Positions 45,536 to 58,131 of a stretch of 64,000 bases of DNA are shown here, one piece after another. The stretch comes from Wenzhouxiangella sp. XN79A (GTDB taxonomy: Bacteria; Pseudomonadota; Gammaproteobacteria; Xanthomonadales; Wenzhouxiangellaceae): contig NZ_JAAWWS010000157.1 of the NCBI RefSeq assembly GCF_012272825.1, positions 130,888 to 194,887 on the forward strand. The letters run 5' to 3'. Both the position numbers and the translations under genes were made by a program. The notes below the pieces were generated by a model. That model made no database searches and was not told where the DNA came from. It saw only the letters and a list, made by a program, of their open reading frames with translations. How positions within the stretch are numbered: position 1 is the first letter of the stretch; the number at the start of each line of letters is the position of its first letter.

Positions 45536-45980
45536 GGCTGCTGCGCGACGGCGTGCGGGCGCCGTCCGGTACTCGGATTCCTCATGCACCCTCGAGTGCA
45601 CTGCGGTTCCTGCGCTCCGGGCGGCCCCCGCACGCCGCCGCTCGCGACGCCCTCCGACGATTTTTTCGTGTGATCGAAAGGCTGCTGCGCGACGGCGTGC
45701 GGGCGCCGTCCGGTACTCGGACTCCTCATGCACCCTCGAGTGCACTGCGGTTCCTGCGCTCCGGGCGGCCCCCGCACGCCGCCGCTCGCGACGCCCTCCG
45801 ACGATTTTTTCGTGTGATCGAAAGGCTGCTGCGCGACGGCGTGCGGGCGCCGTCCGGTACTCGGAATCCTCATGCACACCTGAGTGCACTGCGGTTCCTG
45901 CGCGGAGCCTGCCCCGGACCCGATCCGGGGGGGGCGTCCCCCGCACGCCGCCGCTCGCGACGCCCTTCGACGATTTTTTC
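45536..45980. repeat. three tandem copies of a 144-bp GC-rich element, probably noncoding
   Basis: Copies start at 45536, 45680 and 45824. Copies 1 and 2 differ at a single position over 144 bp. Copy 3 is diverged and carries an extra stretch of about 25 bp (around 45900-45927) that itself contains an inverted repeat CCCCGGA/TCCGGGG. Each unit has a GC-rich body and a six-T run. Because 144 is divisible by three, long frames run through on both strands, but they have no conserved features and I do not call them genes. The unit looks like a member of a dispersed intergenic family. There are no spacers, so it is not a CRISPR array. Confidence 0.9.
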
Positions 45981-46035
45981 CGGGATCGATGCTCGCGCAA
46001 GGTCCGTGTGCGGGCGCCGTAAGGTGTGGTGAGCG

Positions 46036-46077
46036 GTCAGCGCATCGGGCGCATCCGAGCATTAGCGATGCGCTGAC
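46036..46077. terminator. long hairpin downstream of the collagen-like gene
   Basis: A perfect 12-bp inverted repeat (GTCAGCGCATCG and its complement) with an 18-nt loop lies 20 bp past the stop of the minus-strand collagen-like gene. There is no U-tract. It may end or stabilise that transcript, or be a border element of the adjacent repeat array. Confidence 0.45.
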
Positions 46078-46096
46078 GCGACTTGATGCGCATCAT

Positions 46097-47407
46097 TCAG
46101 AGTCGATAGGCGATCGTGACGGCGTAGGTGCGCAGATTCGACGAACCATCCCACGCGGCCCCGCTGGGCCTGGGATTAACCTGAATGTAGTACTGAGACG
46201 TTGCCCCGTCGACGACGTGATCCAGCCCTGTTGCGCTTGGGAACGAGATCACGGGTGCCGAGCCGCTGGTCTCGATCGACGCAACGACTTCGCTGGAGTC
46301 GCCGGGCACAAGACCGTCTCTGATGACAACGATTCTCAGGTTCGCATCGGGACGATTGTCCGAGGTCGTGGCCACCACCGATTCGATGCGCGCGCCGTCG
46401 GGCAGTATCAGCGGAGCGAACAGAGGCGTCGTGTCCCCGGCGTCGTTGATGTAGATGTGTTCGATGCTGAGAAAAAAACCGACGTCGTCGCGGAGCGTTC
46501 GGAACGCTGCCGCCGGCACGGTGATTCGGCGCAGCGGGGATGTCGACAGGTTGCCGGCGGCATCGACGACCACGGTCTGCGGTTGGCTTCGATCGTGGCC
46601 GAGTCCACGCAGGCGAACCGAGCCATTGACGTCCAGGGTGGCCGAAGGGTTGATCGTCGAGATCCCGACCCGGCCCTGGCCGGTCGCGGAAAGCACGTCC
46701 CCGGCGACGCTGCTGAAGATGTTGAACCGATCGTCGACTGGATCGGCGCCCCGCGTCAGCGCCGCCAGGCTCCAGAACCGGGTCGTGGGTGCGGTATTGG
46801 AAAAGCTCATCCGGGCGTAGTCGTCGTCGTCCTCGACCAGTGCCAGCTGCGGCGCACTGATCGTGCTGTTTCGCTGGACGTGCAGGCGCGCCAGCGGCAC
46901 GTCGGTGCCGATGCCGACGTTGCCCTGGTCGTAGTAGGTCGACGTGCCGTCGACCGCCCACTGCGAGTCGCCTGGCGGGCCTTCCGGTCCGGGCGGGCCG
47001 GTGGGTCCGACTGGTCCTGCGGGGCCGGGCGGCCCCTCGTTGCCGGCCAGCGCGAACATCGCCATCGGCGCGGCCTGGACGCGCTGCCGGGGCTCCAACA
47101 GGGTGCCGTCGACGATGATCTCCAGCCAGCGCGGGTCCGGCCCGAAGCTGCCGGTGCCGAAATCCAGTTCGACCTGGAACAGGCCGTCCTCGATCGGCCA
47201 GTCGGCGCGAGTAAGTGCCGGGCCGACCTGGATGCCGCCGGACAGGCTGTCGTAGAGCCGGAACTCGAGATCGGCCATGCCGGTGAACGGCGTGCCGGCC
47301 TGGCGGAGCTGGCCCTGGTAGGTGATCGGCTGCTGGGCGAGTGCGGGCAGGCAGACGAGCAGCAACGAGGCGATGGCCAGGCGGGAGAGAAGGGTGCGGA
47401 TCGTCAT
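46097..47407 (-). CDS. exported collagen-like protein
   Basis: A 436-residue secreted protein. The signal peptide (about 1-24, ending ALA) is followed by a conserved domain that begins Q-Q-P-I-T-Y-Q-G-Q-L and contains FTGMADLEFRLYD. Then come nine Gly-X-Y triplets at 122-148, rich in GPP and GPA, which should form a short collagen-like triple helix. A trimer-type segment with VGIGTDVPLARLHV and VGISTINPSATLDVNG, typical of tail-fibre/shufflon-like repeats, leads to a C-terminal beta-domain. It is likely a surface trimer, with no enzyme motif. The 92-residue exported protein gene lies 21 bp upstream. A truncated copy lies at 47811-48332. Confidence 0.88.
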   Translation of the reverse strand: MTIRTLLSRLAIASLLLVCLPALAQQPITYQGQLRQAGTPFTGMADLEFRLYDSLSGGIQVGPALTRADWPIEDGLFQVELDFGTGSFGPDPRWLEIIVDGTLLEPRQRVQAAPMAMFALAGNEGPPGPAGPVGPTGPPGPEGPPGDSQWAVDGTSTYYDQGNVGIGTDVPLARLHVQRNSTISAPQLALVEDDDDYARMSFSNTAPTTRFWSLAALTRGADPVDDRFNIFSSVAGDVLSATGQGRVGISTINPSATLDVNGSVRLRGLGHDRSQPQTVVVDAAGNLSTSPLRRITVPAAAFRTLRDDVGFFLSIEHIYINDAGDTTPLFAPLILPDGARIESVVATTSDNRPDANLRIVVIRDGLVPGDSSEVVASIETSGSAPVISFPSATGLDHVVDGATSQYYIQVNPRPSGAAWDGSSNLRTYAVTIAYRL

Positions 47408-47428
47408 CGAAGGGTCTCCGGTGGAGGC

Positions 47429-47707
47429 TCAGGACTCGAAGGAGTCCTTGAACAGGAAGTCGGACGCGGTGCCCAGGCCCCAGAATCCGCCGGTCAGCTC
47501 CCACGGCCCGCCGGAGGCCGAACCGTTGGCGGTGGCGTCCCACTGGCCGAAGGTGCCGGACAACGACCAGTCGCCGCCTTCGGCCGCGATCTCGCCGCCG
47601 CCGTCGATGGTGGACCAGTCGATGGTCCAGTCCTGGGCACGGGCGGGCAGCGCGATCATCAGGACGGCGCAGAGGGCAGGAATCGATCGAGTCATGAATG
47701 TGCGCAT
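47429..47707 (-). CDS. small exported protein of the D-G-G-G / L-T-G-G-F-W family
   Basis: A 92-residue exported protein. The signal peptide ends near ARA. The mature part reads W-S-T-I-D-G-G-G, then G-T-F-G-Q-W-D-A-T and E-L-T-G-G-F-W-G-L, a short beta-rich unit that I recall from many secreted proteins of unknown role. It ends F-L-F-K-D-S-F-E-S, resembling the tails of the S8 protease and the FG-GAP protein. An ATG at 47695 is an alternative start. The gene lies just upstream of the collagen-like gene. A decayed copy at 48350-48600 lies upstream of that gene's truncated copy, so the pair was duplicated together. Confidence 0.78.
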   Translation of the reverse strand: MRTFMTRSIPALCAVLMIALPARAQDWTIDWSTIDGGGEIAAEGGDWSLSGTFGQWDATANGSASGGPWELTGGFWGLGTASDFLFKDSFES

Positions 47708-47810
47708 GGGCGGCCGTTCACGTGGGGGCTGTTCTATCAATCGGAAACCGTGCCGAAACCCCGCCTTGCGCGTGATCTCGAGGGCTGCGGCGAATGAGAG
47801 GCGGGGCACA

Positions 47811-48332
47811 CTAGGGCGCCACCGCGCCGGACGCCGGCGAACTGCATCCATCCGCCGGTTGCTGCCGGTCGGAACGTTCGGGGTTCACCAGGCCCCAATC
47901 GGGCCCGATCCTGCGGCCATCGCCGTAGGTCGCCGTGCCGTTGACCGACCAGGCCGATGTCGCAGGACCCCGAGCCGGGGCCAACGTGATCGAAGCCGGC
48001 CTGACGGCCTCGCGGGGGCCTGTCGGTTCGCCGTCGACGATCACCTCGAGCCAGCGTCGCCCGGCGCCGAACGGGCCGGGAATGAAGTCCAGCTCGACCT
48101 GGAACAGGCCGTCCTCGACCGGCCAGTTCGGTCGCGCGATCGGGGTGGCGACCGGGCTGCTGCCGGTCGGTGCGTCGTAGAGTCGGAACTCGAGATCGGC
48201 CAGGCCGGTAAACGGGGAGCCGGATTGGTTCAACTGCCCCCGGTAGGTGATCGGCTGCTGGGCCAGTGACGGAAGCGTCGTGAGCAGCAGCGCTGCGGTC
48301 ACGGCACGGGCAAGACGAACGGGCCTGTTCAT
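47811..48332 (-). pseudogene. truncated copy of the collagen-like gene
   Basis: A 173-codon frame starting at 48332 with a signal peptide and the same Q-Q-P-I-T-Y-R-G-Q-L and FTGLADLEFRLYD opening as the 436-residue neighbour. It lacks the Gly-X-Y triplets and everything beyond; after a WSVNGTATYGDG segment it ends in an unrelated basic tail. The ribosome binding region is conserved. It might still be expressed as a short secreted protein, but loss of about 60 percent of the length and the decayed partner upstream favour a remnant. Confidence 0.72.
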
Positions 48333-48349
48333 GAAGGGTCTCCGATACC

Positions 48350-48600
48350 GAATCCGGAATCGCAAGGCGTTCTCGAGCAGAGCGCCGGACTCGGTGCCGA
48401 GGTTCCGGAACCCGCTGGCCGGTTCCCGGGGCTTGCCGGACGCGGCGCCGGTGTCGGTGGCATTGCATCGGCCGAAGATGCTCGGCATGCCCGATCGTCG
48501 CCTTTTGCGACGGTCTCGCCGCCGCGGTCGATGGCGGGCTCGATTTCGGCTCGATCTGAGGCCGGATCTGAGGCCCCATCCAGGATCGGAAAGCTCGGCA
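48350..48600 (-). pseudogene. decayed copy of the small exported L-T-G-G-F-W protein gene
   Basis: Minus-strand sequence clearly alignable with the gene at 47429-47707. One frame shows A-I-D-R-G-G-E-T-V-A-K-G-D-D and another shows C-N-A-T-D-T-G-A-A-S-G-K-P. Together they correspond to the intact TIDGGGEIAAEGGD and WDATANGSASGGP. The frame switch, replacement of tryptophans by Arg or Cys, and loss of the stop codon mark it as a pseudogene. It occupies most of the gap between the truncated collagen-like copy and gdhA. The rest, 48600-48755, shows nothing recognisable. Confidence 0.75.
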
Positions 48601-48755
48601 TGGGTCGGGTTCGTGGTGTCCTGTACTCAAGAATCGGAACCCGCGCGAAATCCCTGCCAGCGACGTCCTTCGCCGAACATTCCCGATCGGGCCGTTCCCC
48701 GTCCGACGGCGCCCGGGACCGGGGTGTGCGAGGGACTCGGCTGTCCGGCAGAAGC

Positions 48756-50123
<1,368 letters not shown>

Positions 50124-50271
50124 CGGAACTCTCCGCAATTCGTGGTTGCGCTGCAGGCTATCAGCCCGTCGCGAACGCGCGCCCGGCCGAGCCACACGGG
50201 ATCGCCGACAATCGGGGTCGAGGCTCCTGAATTTGCTAGACTTCCCGGTCCTTTCACGCAAGAATCGCCCG

Positions 50272-51609
50272 ATGGCCGGAAAGCTCTACATCAAGACCCA
50301 CGGCTGCCAGATGAACGAGTACGACTCCGACCGCATGGCCGAGGTGCTCGCCGCCTCGCACGGCCTGGAGCTGACCGACGACGAGTCGGCCGCCGACGTC
50401 ATCCTGGTCAATACCTGCTCGATCCGCGAAAAGGCCCAGGAAAAGGTCTTTTCGCAGCTCGGCAAGTGGCGCCCGTTCAAGGCCGACCGGCCCGAGGTGG
50501 TGATCGGCGTGGCCGGCTGCGTGGCCAGCCAGGAAGGCGAAGGGATTCTCAAGCGCGCGCCGTTCGTCGACCTGGTGTTCGGCCCGCAGACCATTCACCG
50601 GCTGCCGCAGATGCTCGACCAGGTCCGGGAGCGCAAGCAGCCGGCCGTCGACGTGAGCTTCCCGGAGATCGAGAAGTTCGACCATCTGCCGCCGCCCGGC
50701 GCCAAGGGCCCGACGGCCTTCGTGTCGATCATGGAAGGCTGCTCGAAGTACTGCACCTTCTGCGTCGTGCCCTACACGCGTGGCGAGGAGGTCAGCCGGC
50801 CGCTCGACGATGTGATCGCCGAGATCGCCCAGCTCGAGGCCCAGGGCGTGCGCGAGATCAACCTGCTCGGCCAGAACGTCAACGCCTACCTCGGCCCGAC
50901 CCACGACGGCGGCACGGCCGACCTGGCCATGCTGATCCGCTACGTCGCGGCCTTCGAGGGCATCGAGCGGATCCGGTTCACGACCTCGCACCCGGTCGAG
51001 TTCTCCGACCGGCTGATCGAGGCCTTCGGCGATACACCGAAGCTGGCCAATTACCTGCACCTGCCGGTGCAGTCGGGTTCCGACCGCATCCTGTCGCTGA
51101 TGAAGCGCGGCCACACGGCACTGGAGTACAAGGACCGGATCCGCAGGCTGCGCGAGGTCCGGCCCGATATCTCGCTGTCGTCGGACTTCATCGTCGGCTT
51201 CCCCGGCGAGACCGAGACCGATTTCGAGCAGACCATGAAGCTGATCGGCGACCTGAACTTCGACCAGTCGTTCAGCTTCATCTACTCCGCGCGGCCCGGC
51301 ACGCCGGCCTCGAACCTGCCGGATACGGTCTCGATGGAGGTCAAGAAGAAGCGCCTCCAGCGCCTGCAGGCCCAGCTCAATGCGCAGGCCCGGGCGATTG
51401 CCGAGGCCATGGTCGGCACCACCGAGCGGGTGCTGGTCGAAGGCCCCAGTCGCAAGGACCCGAACGAACTGGCCGGGCGCACCGAGAACAACCGCGTGGT
51501 CAACTTCCAGGGCCCGGCCTCGCTGATCGGGCAGTTCGTCGATCTCGAGATCACCGCGGCGCTGGCCAATTCGCTGCGCGGCCGGATTCCGGCCCGCGAC
51601 GCGGCCTGA
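50272..51609 (+). CDS. miaB: tRNA-2-methylthio-N6-isopentenyladenosine synthase
   Basis: A 445-residue radical-SAM methylthiotransferase that adds the 2-methylthio group to i6A37 in tRNA. The N-terminal domain holds C12, C49 and C83 for the auxiliary cluster. The radical-SAM cysteines are C157, C161 and C164 in [15 protein letters not shown] domain closes the protein. It is the first gene of the miaB-phoH-ybeY-corC string, 4 bp before phoH. Confidence 0.98.
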   Translation: MAGKLYIKTHGCQMNEYDSDRMAEVLAASHGLELTDDESAADVILVNTCSIREKAQEKVFSQLGKWRPFKADRPEVVIGVAGCVASQEGEGILKRAPFVDLVFGPQTIHRLPQMLDQVRERKQPAVDVSFPEIEKFDHLPPPGAKGPTAFVSIMEGCSKYCTFCVVPYTRGEEVSRPLDDVIAEIAQLEAQGVREINLLGQNVNAYLGPTHDGGTADLAMLIRYVAAFEGIERIRFTTSHPVEFSDRLIEAFGDTPKLANYLHLPVQSGSDRILSLMKRGHTALEYKDRIRRLREVRPDISLSSDFIVGFPGETETDFEQTMKLIGDLNFDQSFSFIYSARPGTPASNLPDTVSMEVKKKRLQRLQAQLNAQARAIAEAMVGTTERVLVEGPSRKDPNELAGRTENNRVVNFQGPASLIGQFVDLEITAALANSLRGRIPARDAA

Positions 51610-51613
51610 GCCG

Positions 51614-52582
51614 ATGAGCGACCCCGTCACCCTGGAACTCGAGCCGGCCGACAACGAGCGGCTGGCCAACCTGTGCGGCCCGTTCGACGAGCACCTTCGG
51701 CTGATCGAAAAGCGGCTGGGCGTGGACATCAACGCGCGCGGCAACCTGATCGCGATCCAGGGCGAGCCGGACGCCACTGGCGCAGCTCGCCGCGTGCTGC
51801 GGAAACTGTTTCGCCAGACCGAGCGCGAGGTGCTGACGCCGGCGCTGGTCAACCTGAGCCTGCAGGCTTCGGGCCTCGACGAGCCGGAAGACGGCGAGCG
51901 CGAGACGGTGATCCGGACCAAGCGCGGCCTGATCCGCGCGCGCGGACCGAACCAGCGCCGCTACCTGGAGCAGATCGCCAACTGCGACATCAACTTCGGC
52001 GTCGGTCCGGCCGGCACCGGCAAGACCTTCCTGGCCGTGGCCTGCGCGGTCGATGCGCTGGAATCCGATCGTGTCCAGCGCATCGTGCTGGTCCGTCCGG
52101 CGGTCGAGGCCGGAGAACGACTGGGTTTCCTTCCCGGCGACCTGGCCCAGAAGGTCGATCCCTACCTGCGGCCGCTGTACGACGCGCTGTACGAAATGAT
52201 GGGCTTCGAGAAGGTCGCGCGGCTGATCGAGCGCAACGTCATCGAGGTCGCGCCGCTGGCCTACATGCGTGGCCGAACGCTCAACGACGCCTACGTGATC
52301 CTCGACGAGGCGCAGAACACCACGCCGGAGCAGATGAAGATGTTCCTGACCCGGATCGGCTTCGGCTCGCGTGCGGTCATCACCGGCGACCTGACCCAGA
52401 TCGATCTGCCATCGAAGATGCCGTCGGGGCTGAAGCAGGCGGTCGGCCTGCTGCGCGAGGTCGAGGGCGTCGGCCAGACCTTCTTCGATGCCCGCGATGT
52501 GGTTCGCCACCCGATCGTGCGACGGATCGTCGAGGCCTACGAGCGGGCCGATGCGGAGGCGCCGGGCAAGCATGACCATTGA
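51614..52582 (+). CDS. ybeZ: PhoH-like ATPase (YbeZ)
   Basis: A 322-residue ATP-binding protein of the PhoH family. An N-terminal KH-like RNA-binding region (about 1-90) precedes the Walker A GPAGTGKT at 131-138 and the Walker B-like ILDEAQNTTPEQM. It works with the RNase YbeY, encoded next with an 11-bp overlap, in rRNA metabolism. The start at 51614 follows miaB by 4 bp, so the coupling is tight. Confidence 0.96.
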   Translation: MSDPVTLELEPADNERLANLCGPFDEHLRLIEKRLGVDINARGNLIAIQGEPDATGAARRVLRKLFRQTEREVLTPALVNLSLQASGLDEPEDGERETVIRTKRGLIRARGPNQRRYLEQIANCDINFGVGPAGTGKTFLAVACAVDALESDRVQRIVLVRPAVEAGERLGFLPGDLAQKVDPYLRPLYDALYEMMGFEKVARLIERNVIEVAPLAYMRGRTLNDAYVILDEAQNTTPEQMKMFLTRIGFGSRAVITGDLTQIDLPSKMPSGLKQAVGLLREVEGVGQTFFDARDVVRHPIVRRIVEAYERADAEAPGKHDH

Positions 52583-53033
52583 CGTTCAGCACGCGGTGTC
52601 GCTGGACGGCGTGCCGCCCGACGCCGAGCTGGTCCGCTTCGCCGAGGCCGCGCTGCCGACCGAGGGCGCGGCCGACGTCTGCCTGCGGATCGTCGACGAG
52701 GCCGAGAGCCGGGCGCTGAACCACCAGTGGCGCGGCAAGGATGCACCGACCAACGTGCTGAGTTTTCCCGGCTCGGCGCCGCCCGGACTGCCGGCCGAGG
52801 CCCTGTCGGGCGGAATTTCCGGCGACCTGGCCCTGTGCGCACCGGTGATCGCGCGCGAAGCCCGCGACCAGGGCAAGCCGCTGGCCGATCACTGGGCCCA
52901 CCTCGTGATTCACGGAATCTTGCACTTGCGCGGCTTCGACCATATTCATGACGTGCAGGCCAACGAAATGGAGCAGCTGGAGCGCGAGCTGCTCGCCGGG
53001 CTCGGCATCGCCGACCCGTACCGGGACGTCTGA
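52572..53033 (+). CDS. ybeY: endoribonuclease YbeY
   Basis: A 153-residue zinc endoribonuclease involved in 16S rRNA 3'-end maturation and ribosome quality control. The metal site H114-x3-H118-x5-H124 in H-G-I-L-H-L-R-G-F-D-H is intact, and NVLSFPG is the other family signature. The ATG at 52572 overlaps ybeZ by 11 bp. Confidence 0.97.
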   Translation: MTIDVQHAVSLDGVPPDAELVRFAEAALPTEGAADVCLRIVDEAESRALNHQWRGKDAPTNVLSFPGSAPPGLPAEALSGGISGDLALCAPVIAREARDQGKPLADHWAHLVIHGILHLRGFDHIHDVQANEMEQLERELLAGLGIADPYRDV

Positions 53034-53078
53034 GCGTCCCGAGCGTTACCTTGTCCACCGGAGAAATCGACCCTTTCC

Positions 53079-53942
53079 ATGAACGACGACTCATCGAACA
53101 GTAGCAGCGGCTCCGCGGGCCGCACCTGGCTGGAGCGCATCGGACGCGCTTTCGGCGGTGAACCGCGGAGCCGGGACGACTTGATCGAGTTGCTTCGCGA
53201 AGCGACCGACAACGGCCTGATCGAAACCGATACCCTGGCCATGATCGAAGGCGCGCTGGAGGTCGACGAGCTCCAGGTGCGCGACGTGATGATTCCCCGT
53301 TCGCAGATGGTGGTGGTGCCGCAGGGCACCGCGCTGGACGAGATCCTGGGGATCATTCTCGAGTCCGGCCACTCCCGCTTTCCGGTGGTCGGCGAGGACA
53401 AGGACGAGGTCCAGGGCATCCTGCTGGCCAAGGACCTGCTCCGGCTGGTCGCGCGCGACAGCGGCGTCGAACTGGCCGAACTGATCCGGGCTCCGGTGAT
53501 CATTCCCGAGTCCAAGCGGCTGAACGTGCTGCTGCGCGAATTCCGGGTCAACAAGAACCACATGGCGATCGTCGTCGATGAATACGGCGGTGTTTCGGGC
53601 CTGATCACCATCGAGGACGTGCTGGAGGAGATCGTCGGCGACATCGACGACGAGCACGACGCCGAGGCCGTGGAAGACATCCAGCGGATCGAGGCCGGCC
53701 GGTACCGGGTCCAGGCCCTGACCCCGATCGAGGACATCAACGAGGTGCTCGGCACCGCGTTCAGCGACGACGAGTTCGACACCATCGGCGGTCTGGTGGT
53801 CGCGGAGTTCGGTCGCCTGCCGGAAGTCGGCGAGTCCGTGGCGATCGAGGAGTGGAGTTTCCGGGTCACCGCCGCCGATGACCGGCGGCTGCAGGCCATG
53901 GAGGTCGAAGTGGTCCGCGGGCCCGCCCCGAACGAAGTGTGA
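53079..53942 (+). CDS. corC: CorC/HlyC-type CBS domain protein (YbeX)
   Basis: A 287-residue cytoplasmic protein. Two CBS domains lie at about 68-195, beginning with VRDVMIPRSQM and including IVVDEYGGVSGLITIED. They are followed by a transporter-associated CorC/HlyC domain. It has been linked to Mg2+/Co2+ efflux and, more recently, to ribosome metabolism. It closes the miaB-ybeZ-ybeY string, where lnt usually follows in enterobacteria; lnt is absent here. Its stop codon is part of a CRP-type palindrome for the next gene. Confidence 0.95.
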   Translation: MNDDSSNSSSGSAGRTWLERIGRAFGGEPRSRDDLIELLREATDNGLIETDTLAMIEGALEVDELQVRDVMIPRSQMVVVPQGTALDEILGIILESGHSRFPVVGEDKDEVQGILLAKDLLRLVARDSGVELAELIRAPVIIPESKRLNVLLREFRVNKNHMAIVVDEYGGVSGLITIEDVLEEIVGDIDDEHDAEAVEDIQRIEAGRYRVQALTPIEDINEVLGTAFSDDEFDTIGGLVVAEFGRLPEVGESVAIEEWSFRVTAADDRRLQAMEVEVVRGPAPNEV

Positions 53943-53953
53943 TAAAGATCACA
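53938..53953. promoter_or_regulatory. perfect CRP/Clp/Vfr-type binding site
   Basis: TGTGA-N6-TCACA, the exact consensus of the CRP family, overlaps the corC stop codon and lies 109 bp before the orphan exported protein gene. The following 40 bp are AT-rich (for example TTGCTA and GAAAATAAG), unlike the surroundings, and probably hold the promoter. In Xanthomonas-like bacteria this site is read by Clp, which is antagonised by c-di-GMP. Confidence 0.7.
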
Positions 53954-54061
53954 TTATCTTGCTAATCCTGTGAAAATAAGCGAGGATGGACCTTCCCCGC
54001 AACGGGCTGGACACCGTCCGGGAGGGACTGCGGGTCCTTCAACGTCACAGGGAGCAAGAAC

Positions 54062-54817
54062 ATGAACAAGACCACGAAGTTGCTGGCCGCCGTCGTCACG
54101 GCGGCCTGTTCGATGCCGGCCATTGCCGACGATCACGACGACTACATGATCTCGATGACCGAGATCGGCGTCACCATGGGTCACGGGATGGAATTCCGGA
54201 ACGGCATGAAGGCCTACATCGAATGCTATGAAGAGGAAGGCGGGGAGAATGCCTGGTCGGTGTGGTGGCCGGTCGGCGGCAAGCTCAACACCATGCTGAT
54301 GGTCTCGCGCATGGACATGTGGGCCGAGATGGACGAAGAGGATCCGGCCTCGGAAGCCTGCTGGTCGGTCGTTCGCGAACAGATCTGGCCGCACATGGAC
54401 ACCGTCGAGCGGAGCTTCGCCAAGCGGATGCCCGATTGGAGCGGCGACGCCGATGACTACAGCGTGGTCACCCTGCACAATTTCCGCGTCGAGGATGGCG
54501 AGGCGTTCCGGGAGGTCGTCGGTGAGATCACCGGCTACATGAAGGAGGCCGAGTACGAGCACATGGGCACCTGGTACGACGTGCAGGGCAGCACCCGCTG
54601 GGCGGCCGATTATTTCGTCGTCGATCATTACGGCAACTTCTCGGCGATGGACGAGGACCGGGACGGCGCCAACGGCGTGATGGTCGCGGCGATCGGCGAG
54701 GAAGCGGCCGCCGAGACCTGGGACCGGTTCGGCGATTCGCTGGCCGAGATGGAGCCGTACTGGACGCGTACGCTGCGTCGCGACGACGAGGTCAGCTACT
54801 CGCCCGGCGACGACTGA
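54062..54817 (+). CDS. exported acidic protein of unknown function
   Basis: A 251-residue protein with a signal peptide of about 22 residues (cleavage near A-I-A-D). The mature part is strongly acidic and rich in Met, Trp and Tyr: W-S-V-W-W-P-V-G-G-K, then MSRMDMWAEMDEEDP-type text, and later M-G-T-W-Y-D-V-Q-G. The two halves share a loose pattern suggesting a tandem alpha+beta fold of the ferredoxin/dabb type, but this is only an impression. I do not recognise a family. GGGAGCAAG precedes the ATG, a CRP-type site lies upstream and a strong terminator follows, so it is a regulated single-gene unit. Confidence 0.85.
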   Translation: MNKTTKLLAAVVTAACSMPAIADDHDDYMISMTEIGVTMGHGMEFRNGMKAYIECYEEEGGENAWSVWWPVGGKLNTMLMVSRMDMWAEMDEEDPASEACWSVVREQIWPHMDTVERSFAKRMPDWSGDADDYSVVTLHNFRVEDGEAFREVVGEITGYMKEAEYEHMGTWYDVQGSTRWAADYFVVDHYGNFSAMDEDRDGANGVMVAAIGEEAAAETWDRFGDSLAEMEPYWTRTLRRDDEVSYSPGDD

Positions 54818-54868
54818 AGTCCAGGTCATCGTTGGCCGGCCGACGGCCGACGGACCGCTCGACCGAAA

Positions 54869-54895
54869 ACGGCCCGGATGCACCGGGCCGTTTTT
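54869..54895 (+). terminator. intrinsic terminator of the exported acidic protein gene
   Basis: A 9-bp stem ACGGCCCGG with its complement and a 5-nt loop is followed by TTTTTCTT. It lies about 50 bp past the stop codon. Confidence 0.9.
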
Positions 54896-55212
54896 CTTGA
54901 CCGCAGATGGACGCGGATGAGGATCGGAACCGGGCGCACGGTTCGCTTTCCGGCGCACTTTCGACCGGAAGCGTCAAGCGTCACGGCGTGTCGAGCGCAT
55001 GGCAAACCACGCAGATCGACGACAGGCGCCTTGCCCTGTCCGTGGCCGGGAATCGACCGATGCCGAAGGAGTCGCAGGTCGAGAAGCGAGGAATCGAGTG
55101 AGCGTCTGCCCTGCAGCCGGGCGGACGGAATCGGCTTGGCATTCTCCGCGCCGTCGATCTGCGGTCAGACGAACACATCGCCGCCGATCGGGCCGGCGGC
55201 GCTGTGGGTTCA
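54896..55212. other. gene-free stretch between terminator and gcvP
   Basis: About 317 bp in which I find no supported gene. Short frames exist on both strands without ribosome binding sites or recognisable motifs. The only structure is a 7-bp hairpin near gcvP's stop, listed separately. The opening G-A-C-C-G-C-A-G-A-T-G-G-A-C-G-C-G-type text resembles repetitive intergenic sequence but is too short to classify. Confidence 0.6.
55180..55200 (-). terminator. GC hairpin after gcvP
   Basis: A perfect 7-bp stem GCCGCCG/CGGCGGC with a 7-nt loop starts 13 bp past the gcvP stop on the minus strand. The T-richness after it is weak. Confidence 0.4.

Positions 55213-58131
<2,919 letters not shown>

Noticed and set aside
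45536..45980. Tandem repeat as a CRISPR array
   Set aside because: Units of 144 bp are directly adjacent with no unique spacers, and no cas gene is in the window.
44434..46062. Long frames running through the 144-bp tandem repeat on both strands
   Set aside because: The unit length is a multiple of three, so open frames persist by arithmetic. There are no ribosome binding sites or conserved domains, and the plus-strand SDR and HIT genes occupy part of the same DNA.
46097..48332. Collagen-like and tail-fibre-like sequences as part of a prophage
   Set aside because: No capsid, terminase, integrase or tail genes are present. The proteins carry Sec signal peptides and are flanked by chromosomal housekeeping genes.
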